Source of the DNA: Datnioides undecimradiatus
Lineage: Eukaryota > Chordata > Actinopteri > Lobotiformes > Datnioididae
DNA: 64,000 bases
Assembly (NCBI GenBank): GCA_008933995.1
Contig: WARS01000029.1
Location: forward strand, 7,874,332 to 7,938,331
Direction of reading: 5' to 3'
In this document: piece after piece, positions 60,801 through 64,000 of the stretch
Layout of the letters: each line of letters starts with the position of its first letter
Numbering within the stretch: the stretch's first letter is position 1
Position numbers and translations under genes: made by a program
Notes under the pieces: generated by a model
What the model was told of the DNA's origin: nothing
Databases searched by the model: none
Seen by the model: only the letters and a program-made list of their open reading frames with translations

Positions 60801-62079
60801 AGTCTTTTTACATCTTTAAAAGACTAGTTTTAACTACTAGACTCCAGCAGCAGTAACAGTTGGCACTCGGTGCAGGCCTGTGTGAACCAAAGGATTTTGT
60901 TGGATACTGATGTGTGCACAGATTCGGTCTTTAAGTTGACTTTGGAAGTTTCTATGGTTTTTTTTTGTTTTTTTTCAGTAGCAGTTGGTTGTTAGTCTCA
61001 GCATGGTATTCGGTTTTGTTTGCTGCAGTATGGTCCGAGGCTGTAGCAGCCAGATGGAGACTGCAAAGCTGAGTAAACTACAACGAGCTACTTTCAACTT
61101 GGCTTTTACGAGAGAATACGCCTTAAAAACTTTTAGTGATGTAAGTGGAGCAGTATTCCTGTGATGTAATTTGGGCCACTGGTGCCATCCGCCCATCCTC
61201 GACAATGGGGTTAGTCTCCGGTGTTGTTAAGTTGTTTTTATGTGCCACACTGTGCTCACAGCCTTGAAACAGACAAAGCACATTGTTTTACACTACAAGA
61301 ATTTAGAGCATCATTGAAATATGTGAGAATTATGTTAATTATGAGAAAACATGAATTGGAAATGACTGTGGGGCTGTTTGTGATTGGCCTGCAGTCGTTC
61401 TGTTGTCATCCTCCGTGTCTATAGCTCACAGGCCAACAGACATGATGTAAGAAATGGTAATAATGTGATAATGTTTTCATGTGGAGTAGTGGGAAGTTTA
61501 CTGGGACACTGTCTTCTGGTCCGGGGGAGAATGTGTGCGCTCTGCCAGGGGAACTATTTTCTGGTTTTTCTTTTTTTTCAATAATCTTCCTTCTCCTTCT
61601 TCCACTTCCTTCCTCTTTCCTTCCTGTCTCTTTTGTAGACTCAATTTCTGTTTTCAGGCTCCCACAAAATGAAGAAATCAGTTGAAATACTCCTCGGTTG
61701 GAGAATACTTTTTTTTTTTTAACAGAGCATTATAATAAGAGACATGATGTGAGCATCGTCGCGCAGTGAATCATATTATCAACAACATTGTGTAGTTTAG
61801 ACCCCCTGCCTTTCTAGGCACCAAACGCATCTGCCTTCCTTCCTGTGGCTCATTTCTGATCTAAATAAACAGAGCGAAAAAACAGATTGGTATTTCAAAA
61901 AAAAATGTGAGCCAAAATGAATTAGTAGAAATTGTTTATTTTAATTTTTGCCAATAATGTCTCTGTGGACTTCTCAGGGGGAGCCAATCACTTTCTGTGA
62001 GACGAGTTTTGTGAACCATCGCTCGAGCACCATGAGGAACTTCCTGTCCATGGCTGTCAACCTGCAGCTCTTTAAACAG
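4584..62079 (+). CDS. dennd1b: dennd1b, partial gene: 12 internal coding exons
   Basis: This is the gene-level entry. Joining the twelve exons listed separately gives 1,007 coding nucleotides and about 336 residues with no stop, no frameshift and canonical GT...AG at every junction. Exon phases agree at all eleven joins. The protein is a DENN-domain Rab35 GEF of the connecdenn family, acting at clathrin-coated vesicles and endosomes. In local numbering (1 = split Asp codon at 4584) the uDENN part is about 1-116, cDENN about 130-268, and dDENN from about 270 to the window's last exon. Human DENND1B, recalled from memory, aligns without gaps over this stretch. Missing are the N-terminal ~27 residues upstream and everything after LQLFKQ downstream: the rest of dDENN and the disordered tail with clathrin/AP-2 motifs. 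DENND1A is the alternative paralogue, but ALRYKP, FPFDVERV and HSYFIAPD favour 1B. Whether this is the only teleost copy cannot be seen. Confidence 0.95.
4649..4730. repeat. (CT)n-rich microsatellite
   Basis: Interrupted CT dinucleotide tract on the + strand that starts about 22 nt after the donor of exon a. Confidence 0.9.
4831..4859. repeat. (ACC)n microsatellite
   Basis: About ten uninterrupted ACC triplets. Confidence 0.95.
5049..5080. repeat. (CT)n microsatellite
   Basis: Nearly pure CT tract embedded in a longer pyrimidine-rich stretch. Confidence 0.9.
13252..13280. repeat. (GT)n microsatellite
   Basis: Uninterrupted GT dinucleotide run. Confidence 0.9.
13535..13578. repeat. (GT)n microsatellite
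   Basis: About 22 GT units. A CA run lies 120 bases upstream, at about 13397-13418, on the same strand. Confidence 0.95.
16640..16860. repeat. GA-rich low-complexity block
   Basis: Strongly purine-rich + strand (gggg, gagg and aagg units) with few pyrimidines over about 220 bases. Confidence 0.8.
19648..19708. repeat. (GT)n microsatellite
   Basis: About 30 perfect GT units, tied with the 21549 tract as the longest dinucleotide run in the window. Confidence 0.97.
20640..20720. mobile_element. possible hAT-like repeat end
   Basis: The run attaatcaacagattatttg followed by ataagttgcagccctaaaat resembles the AT-rich subterminal region and gcagccctaa terminus of fish hAT-type repeats. The partner end is not evident. 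Confidence 0.3.
21549..21608. repeat. (CA)n microsatellite
   Basis: About 30 perfect CA units. A GT tract at 21095-21120 lies on the same strand 430 bases upstream, so the two could pair in a transcript. Confidence 0.97.
22641..22925. promoter_or_regulatory. candidate conserved non-coding element
   Basis: Non-repetitive, ORF-poor block just upstream of exon b. It has TAATCGAT (22649), TAATTA (22672) and two K50-type homeodomain sites in opposite orientation, GGATTA (22778) and TAATCC (22852). The texture resembles vertebrate developmental enhancers, but conservation was not tested. Confidence 0.4.
22974..23022. repeat. (GT)n tract upstream of exon b acceptor
   Basis: GT repeat with GC interruptions, followed directly by the pyrimidine tract of the exon b acceptor. 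Confidence 0.95.
23052..23101 (+). CDS. dennd1b: dennd1b exon b (uDENN)
   Basis: This 50-nt exon codes [16 protein letters not shown] plus the first two bases of an Arg codon. The FCFPFDVE core is the signature of DENND1B; as I recall it, DENND1A has FPFYVDS here. The acceptor is strong (ctctgttctggtttctcag) and the donor is gtacga. A (TG)n tract ends about 30 nt upstream of the acceptor, separated from it only by the pyrimidine tract. The exon lies after an 18.4 kb intron. Confidence 0.96.
24203..24322 (+). CDS. dennd1b: dennd1b exon c (uDENN core)
   Basis: This 120-nt exon completes the split Arg codon and reads [18 protein letters not shown] then [21 protein letters not shown], with a final split Ser codon. 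[21 protein letters not shown] is the most conserved stretch of the uDENN domain in DENND1 proteins. The CRVCIC run is slightly more cysteine-rich than the mammalian form I remember. The acceptor is gtcccactgcag. The donor gtaaca runs directly into a CA repeat. Confidence 0.97.
24326..24353. repeat. (CA)n abutting exon c donor
   Basis: CA repeat beginning four bases into the intron after exon c. Confidence 0.95.
24795..25215. promoter_or_regulatory. candidate conserved non-coding element
   Basis: A 420-base non-repetitive AT-rich block. It contains TTTGCATAATTA (25046-25057), TAATTGCAT (25094-25102) and TAATTA (25127-25132), combining POU-type and homeodomain-type motifs within 90 bases. Confidence 0.45.
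25391..25431. repeat. (GT)n microsatellite
   Basis: About 20 GT units. A shorter GT run lies at 25342-25360, a C run then CA repeat at 25493-25525, and CT-rich sequence to 25660, forming a compound low-complexity block. Confidence 0.95.
25701..25860. promoter_or_regulatory. candidate conserved non-coding element
   Basis: It begins with TAATTATGCAT (25709-25719) and repeats the 9-mer ATTATGCAT at 25809-25817. CAATTAG (25733) and CATATG (25790) lie between. It sits immediately after a low-complexity block and is clearly different in texture. Confidence 0.45.
27451..27468. repeat. G18 homopolymer
   Basis: Run of 18 G, with a further G-rich stretch just upstream. It could form a quadruplex and is a likely site of assembly error. 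Confidence 0.9.
27560..27770. promoter_or_regulatory. candidate conserved non-coding element
   Basis: Balanced, non-repetitive block with aacaaagg (SOX/TCF-like), taatgattg, ctctgacagcc and aaggattaatg motifs. The function is inferred only from motif texture. Confidence 0.3.
28055..28170. promoter_or_regulatory. candidate element with CCAAT boxes and octamer
   Basis: Two inverted CCAAT boxes (ATTGG near 28083 and 28125) about 43 bases apart are followed by a perfect octamer ATTTGCAT (28156-28163). No TATA box or first exon was recognised next to it. Confidence 0.35.
28430..28660. promoter_or_regulatory. candidate conserved non-coding element
   Basis: Block with several TTAAT/ATTAAT cores (ccattaattt, gttaatgaac, tattaatggg) and attattcatgcagtg. 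It is not repetitive, and its texture resembles developmental enhancers. Confidence 0.4.
29397..29440. repeat. (CA)n microsatellite
   Basis: CA tract with one AAC interruption. Confidence 0.95.
29648..29717 (+). CDS. dennd1b: dennd1b exon d (end of uDENN)
   Basis: This 70-nt exon completes the Ser codon and codes [19 protein letters not shown] then TKQQ, ending in phase 0. The SYLPWFE-YYKLLN-LADY motif is characteristic of connecdenns and closes the uDENN domain. The acceptor is tcctcctgcag and the donor is gtaatc. It follows a 5.3 kb intron that carries several candidate regulatory blocks. Confidence 0.97.
30899..30935. repeat. (CA)n microsatellite
   Basis: Perfect CA run. Confidence 0.95.
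31100..31380. promoter_or_regulatory. candidate conserved non-coding element
   Basis: GC-balanced non-repetitive block whose centre reads TTAATTACTGACAG (31255-31268), a homeodomain core joined to a MEIS/TGIF core. It lies about 170 bases upstream of exon e at its nearest point. Confidence 0.45.
31553..31633 (+). CDS. dennd1b: dennd1b exon e (uDENN-cDENN linker)
   Basis: This 81-nt, 27-codon phase 0/0 exon reads [19 protein letters not shown] then FTPVNLSV. It corresponds to the helix and linker joining uDENN to cDENN (family pattern EN--N--L-SLY--PVPK---PVNLSV). Because both ends are phase 0, skipping would keep the frame. The acceptor is tttctctcccccag and the donor is gtaggt. A purine-rich block begins about 45 nt downstream. 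Confidence 0.96.
31675..32110. repeat. GA-rich low-complexity block
   Basis: Purine-biased + strand sequence (gagag, aggag and aaag units) beginning about 45 bases after exon e. The long minus-strand ORF here is a product of this composition. Confidence 0.8.
35375..35422. repeat. (GT)n microsatellite
   Basis: About 24 perfect GT units. Confidence 0.97.
35944..35997 (+). CDS. dennd1b: dennd1b exon f (cDENN start)
   Basis: This 54-nt, 18-codon phase 0/0 exon reads [18 protein letters not shown]. The HSYFIAPD and GLPTIPES pieces match DENND1B, against HSYFTVPD...SIPEN as I recall DENND1A. The donor is a perfect gtaagt and the acceptor is tgtttttcgcag. Confidence 0.96.
36275..36888. mobile_element. 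non-autonomous DNA transposon (MITE-like), ~614 bp
   Basis: The left end reads TTTAAAGGGACAGTT. The right end reads AACTATCCCTTTAAA, whose reverse complement is TTTAAAGGGATAGTT, so the outer 15 bases match at 14 positions. Weaker similarity continues inward for about 10 more bases. TTAA or TTTAAA at both edges could be the target duplication. The element has no transposase ORF. The internal sequence (ttgtatgag, tatccatagtcag, cccagttt) resembles a repeat family I remember as abundant in teleost introns, but I cannot name the family from memory. It lies wholly inside the intron between exons f and g, in a position unlikely to disturb splicing. Confidence 0.75.
37217..37327 (+). CDS. dennd1b: dennd1b exon g (cDENN)
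   Basis: This 111-nt, 37-codon phase 0/0 exon codes [20 protein letters not shown] followed by [43 protein letters not shown] is among the most invariant stretches of DENND1 proteins and forms part of the cDENN core. The acceptor is tgtctatctccag and the donor is gtgagt. The preceding intron carries the inverted-repeat element at 36275-36888. Confidence 0.97.
38351..38376. repeat. A26 homopolymer
   Basis: Run of 26 A. No retroelement body or target duplication was recognised next to it. Confidence 0.95.
39280..39520. promoter_or_regulatory. candidate conserved non-coding element
   Basis: Non-repetitive block with aggaataaatcatgatctt and later GC-rich sequence (ggccgttcggcggtggcg). It has more CpG than the surrounding intron. 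The function is not established. Confidence 0.3.
41959..41990. repeat. (CA)n microsatellite
   Basis: CA run followed by GCGCGC and further CA-rich sequence. Confidence 0.95.
42890..43190. promoter_or_regulatory. candidate conserved non-coding element
   Basis: It contains cacattaatattcatag, AATTAATCCTGACAG (43069-43083), atatgcatatgcag near 43130, and ccaattaaatgttgattaag. Density of homeodomain/POU-type cores is high and there is no repeat character. Confidence 0.45.
43850..44170. promoter_or_regulatory. candidate conserved non-coding element
   Basis: Two SOX-type ACAATG cores at 43871 and 43881 are spaced by exactly ten bases. TTAATTATGA lies at 44131-44140. The region is non-repetitive and lies about 660 bases before exon h. 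Confidence 0.45.
44831..44931 (+). CDS. dennd1b: dennd1b exon h (cDENN)
   Basis: This 101-nt exon codes [19 protein letters not shown] then [14 protein letters not shown] and two bases of a further Cys codon. YPMYWQH-(Y/F)[18 protein letters not shown] is the best-known cDENN motif across DENN proteins; here Tyr is replaced by Phe before PMYW. The acceptor sits right after a CT run (cttctctctctctctctgtag). The donor is gtaagg. Confidence 0.97.
44932..47177 (+). other. dennd1b: 2.2 kb intron
   Basis: This is mostly unremarkable AT-rich DNA, with one perfect small hairpin nested in a longer interrupted stem at 45548-45613. Sequence near 46890-47010 resembles the AT-rich ends of fish hAT-type repeats but is too degraded to call. 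No exon was seen. Confidence 0.55.
45548..45613. other. nested stem-loop
   Basis: GTGCGTCCC (45568-45576) and GGGACGCAC (45581-45589) are perfect complements around a TTAT loop. Outside this, GTGATGATAGC (45548-45558) pairs with GCTATTCATCAC (45602-45613) with a single bulged base. A 9 by 12 base internal loop separates the two stems. Possible explanations are a relic of a short inverted-repeat element or a structured intronic RNA. Confidence 0.5.
47178..47223 (+). CDS. dennd1b: dennd1b exon i (cDENN)
   Basis: This 46-nt micro-exon completes the Cys codon and reads [15 protein letters not shown], ending in phase 0. It is the APMPY-(I/V)G-H-SL-E segment of cDENN. The acceptor is tccatccacag and the donor is gtatgt. 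A 36-bp (TA)n microsatellite lies 45 nt past the donor. Confidence 0.95.
47268..47303. repeat. (TA)n microsatellite
   Basis: 18 perfect AT units starting 45 bases after the exon i donor. It can form a self-complementary hairpin in the transcript. Confidence 0.95.
48860..48961 (+). CDS. dennd1b: dennd1b exon j (end of cDENN)
   Basis: This 102-nt, 34-codon phase 0/0 exon codes [20 protein letters not shown] then [39 protein letters not shown] ends the cDENN domain. The acceptor is catttcctcttttag. The donor gtgaga leads straight into a CA repeat from about 48967. Confidence 0.97.
48967..48988. repeat. (CA)n abutting exon j donor
   Basis: CA repeat starting within six bases of the exon j donor. 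Confidence 0.95.
50640..50945. promoter_or_regulatory. candidate conserved non-coding element
   Basis: Non-repetitive block with cttgattaatgctgagc, gagctattaaaagcac, and gaagtaatgattattctc. It is inferred from texture only. Confidence 0.35.
53110..53390. promoter_or_regulatory. candidate conserved non-coding element
   Basis: It contains TTAATTATGTATGCAAA (53303-53319), a homeodomain core next to a POU half-octamer, followed by two CAGCTG E-boxes eight bases apart (53323 and 53331). It ends shortly before a CA microsatellite. Confidence 0.45.
53410..53453. repeat. (CA)n microsatellite
   Basis: 22 perfect CA units. Confidence 0.97.
54709..54730. repeat. (CA)n microsatellite
   Basis: Perfect short CA run. 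Confidence 0.9.
54795..55060. promoter_or_regulatory. candidate element with DR1 site
   Basis: It contains TAATTA (54815-54820), a 14-base palindrome TCTCCAGCTGGAGA (54824-54837) with an E-box at its centre, and TGACCTTTGACCC (54863-54875), a consensus DR1 nuclear-receptor site. GGGCCTTAATGAGGCCC (54926-54942) is a six-base-pair inverted repeat. Confidence 0.45.
55160..55390. promoter_or_regulatory. candidate conserved non-coding element
   Basis: It ends in a motif cluster, TTAATTAG (55337), TTTGACAG (55345) and CAATTA (55355), giving homeodomain and MEIS/TGIF cores within 24 bases. Upstream it has ttctaattggacccaatggg, which contains a CCAAT core in each orientation. Confidence 0.45.
57821..57852. 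repeat. (CT)n microsatellite before exon k
   Basis: CT run ending 34 bases before the exon k acceptor. Confidence 0.95.
57887..58012 (+). CDS. dennd1b: dennd1b exon k (dDENN start)
   Basis: This 126-nt, 42-codon phase 0/0 exon reads [20 protein letters not shown] then [20 protein letters not shown] and KP. It opens the dDENN domain. ALRYKP is typical of DENND1B. One residue stands out: the family's GDGVARAFL is GSGVARAFL here, with AGT at 57935-57937. The acceptor (tgttttccaccag) sits 34 nt after a CT microsatellite, and the donor is gtaagg. Confidence 0.97.
58085..58311. mobile_element. degraded hAT-like repeat remnant
   Basis: The segment ends with cacccagccctaatag, the complement of the ctagggctgggtg terminus common to fish hAT-type short repeats. 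It begins with the AT-rich gattcgatgcgatatacgat run typical of their interiors. The other inverted end is not clear, so the boundaries are approximate. Confidence 0.4.
59080..59180. promoter_or_regulatory. candidate regulatory block with TCF-type motifs
   Basis: Short block with repeated ctttg cores (gcctttgttcctttggcttt) and gagattaattggac. It is non-repetitive, and evidence is from motif texture only. Confidence 0.25.
61978..62079 (+). CDS. dennd1b: dennd1b exon l (dDENN), last in window
   Basis: This 102-nt, 34-codon phase 0/0 exon codes [20 protein letters not shown] then [40 protein letters not shown] is the conserved dDENN segment. The next family segment (FIDGRL...FSDVFEEE) is not encoded in the remaining 1.9 kb, so the gene continues past the window. 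The acceptor is gtggacttctcag and the donor is gtacaa. Confidence 0.96.
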
Positions 62080-64000
62080 GTACAAATGGCTGCCTGCACA
62101 TGTGGGGGTGTGTGTGTGTATGTATATGTGTCTGTGTGTGTCAGAGACCCTTTTATCTGCATTAACCACTTATTTTGGTGCACTGCAACCAGTAAAGTAG
62201 ATATGACTGTGATATGACTGTTGAAATAGTTTAAATTCTGAACCTGATATTTAACTTTATACATTAAAACAGAACCTTTACTCATCCCAAGATCATAATT
62301 AAATTAAAAAATCACCTGCTGTCACTTACATGGTTACATTGTCAGCCGCACAGCTCCATCCTGTAAACTATAGACAAGCACAAATAGGAAAAGATGACTG
62401 AGTGCTTATATGGTAGGTTAGTCTGTCCTCTCCCATCAATGTCAGGTTATTTTTGAGCTGTTTATCTTTTTGAGCTGATTTTTTATTTAGATGGGTGAAA
62501 GTCTTCATTTTTACAGATGAAAGTTTTCTCTCTCGTGCTCAGCGAACTGTCAGCCGGGTAAAGTTAACACTTAGTGTGTTGACAGTTCAGTTGTTCAGAG
62601 TGAGGAGAAATGGAGAAGAGAGAGGCCTGGGATTTTTTTGACGGTTATTGACCCCAAGAAACTGTTTACTGTGCTTATCTCTCAGCACACATCTTAATGT
62701 CACTCTATATGCTCCATTTTGCCTCATGTACGAACAGAAGCGTAATGAGTCAGGCCTGTTGAAGATGTTTTGACTCTACAGAAACTGCATCAGGCTTTCA
62801 TTCTGTTTTTAACATGCATGCACAAGCTTGTAAAAGAAAAAAAATGTGGTCTGAATTTTAATTTGTTCCTCAGAAAATTAAAAATCCACCACTAGAGTAG
62901 AGTATTGTCAACTCCATTGTGGTCATGTGTGTATTTTTGTGCATAGAGAAGATGTGTGTGCGCGTGTGAGAGCAGGTATCCTTTATTCATGTGTGGTTAC
63001 ACGAGTTTCCCTTAAAATCACTCATGTATACTTAATATGTTTCCCCCCCAAATCCCTTCAGCAATGCTAAACTTAGCCGAGCCAGAGCCGAGCAGAGAGA
63101 CACCTCTGGCACCGAAGAAAATTTCCTCTCACCCCTGAATTTTTCTTTTGCGCTCTCTGACCCGTGATAGTAGTGTGGTTTACCCCCGAGAGACACAGCA
63201 CAGCGGCCCTCAATCAGCCCTTTGTTTCTCTGGACACTCTGCCCTGTCTATAATTTTCCCAGGCAGAGCAGATAGCGAGCAGCAGTTCAAAGTATCCTCC
63301 CGGCTGGCTCCTGCCTCAGCGGTAGCATTGGGAAACAGGCCCTTATCTCCTCCGCCTCCTCTTCAGCACGGGGGATGGGCCGAGCTTATCTCCTCCACTC
63401 CTCTCTCGACTAAAGTGAGAGGGGCCAGTGGTCTGCCCGAGCTCTGCTCTGGCCATGACCCATATCCGCTCACAAACAATACTCAACTTGCATGGCCACA
63501 CACATGCACGCATTAATTTTTATATACATAAAAACACACTCTGGGACTGGAGATGTTTGGATTTGTTCCAGTGCTTCTGCTGCTTGTTTTTGCTATTATT
63601 TGTTTTCACACCAGCTATTATTATATTTACTTATGCACCTATATTTCTATATATTGGCTTCACTGTCAGCATACTGCAGATTATTATTAGACCTGTAAGT
63701 AGGACTGCTGTCTTATTAGAATTCTATCTAATTAAAAGACATTAATGGCATTTGGCCACATAAAGTGAGTAATAAACTTTGGCAGCTATTTATTTGTCAT
63801 ATATAAAAAAACAGATCAAAATTCACAAGTGTTTCATCGCTGGTATTACAGTAGCATCAGATATTAGCTGTTTACAATACAATGTTTTTTTAAAACTTTC
63901 ATGTAATTAATTGTTGTTTGTTTTCCTCATCCTCCAGCTAAAGTAAACAGTTTGTGCTTGATTTCCCAGTGGGATGGTTGACAAAGGGGAACAATAGGGC
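62080..64000 (+). other. dennd1b: intron after exon l, running off the window
   Basis: No family segment following LQLFKQ is encoded on the + strand here. A GC-richer non-repetitive block at 63060-63440 may be regulatory. The rest is AT-rich, with a short GT run at 62108-62140. Confidence 0.6.

Larger units (their letters stand above)
58013..61977 (+). other. dennd1b: 4.0 kb intron
   Basis: It begins with a hAT-like repeat remnant (about 58085-58311) and is otherwise AT-rich with a few T runs (60425, 60960, 61710). One short block at 59080-59180 is rich in TCF- and homeodomain-type motifs. No exon was seen. Confidence 0.55.

Noticed and set aside
62080-64000. Next dennd1b exon (FIDGRL segment)
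   Set aside because: I searched the + strand by eye for the conserved segment and did not find it, so it is probably outside the window.

Overview
The window is a piece of vertebrate nuclear DNA, most probably from a ray-finned (teleost) fish. It has short, highly conserved exons with GT-AG introns, dense CA/GT and CT/GA microsatellites, a short non-autonomous DNA transposon of a type I associate with fish introns, and no bacterial-style gene packing. The species cannot be told from the sequence.

One gene can be supported. It lies on the + strand and runs the whole length: dennd1b, encoding a DENN-domain guanine-nucleotide exchange factor of the connecdenn family that activates Rab35 in clathrin/endosomal traffic. 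Twelve consecutive internal coding exons (4584-4627, 23052-23101, 24203-24322, 29648-29717, 31553-31633, 35944-35997, 37217-37327, 44831-44931, 47178-47223, 48860-48961, 57887-58012, 61978-62079) join in frame. They give about 336 residues, covering most of the uDENN domain, all of the cDENN domain and the start of the dDENN domain. The start codon and first exon(s) lie upstream of the window. The exons that continue after LQLFKQ, including the long disordered C-terminal tail, lie downstream. Residue-level matches ([32 protein letters not shown]) favour DENND1B over DENND1A.

Layout: 1-4583 is upstream intron; 4628-23051 is an 18.4 kb intron; exons 2-8 of the visible set lie between 23052 and 44931 with 1.1-7.5 kb introns; exons 9-10 at 47-49 kb; an 8.9 kb intron; exon 11 at 57.9 kb; a 4.0 kb intron; exon 12 at 62 kb; the rest is intron. 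The introns hold many microsatellites, purine-rich blocks, a ~614 bp inverted-repeat element (36275-36888), small hAT-like remnants, and numerous blocks of non-repetitive DNA rich in homeodomain, POU, SOX and MEIS-type motifs that look like conserved non-coding regulatory elements.

The most interesting reading is that this gene is the host of a regulatory landscape. In vertebrates CRB1-DENND1B-LHX9 and CRB2-DENND1A-LHX2 are paralogous linked trios, so the intronic blocks may be long-range enhancers of the neighbouring LIM-homeobox gene rather than of dennd1b. This is inference and needs alignment to other genomes. A second theme is that several exons have CA, UG or CU repeats abutting their splice sites. 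I found no other protein gene, tRNA, rRNA or CRISPR, and no clear microRNA.
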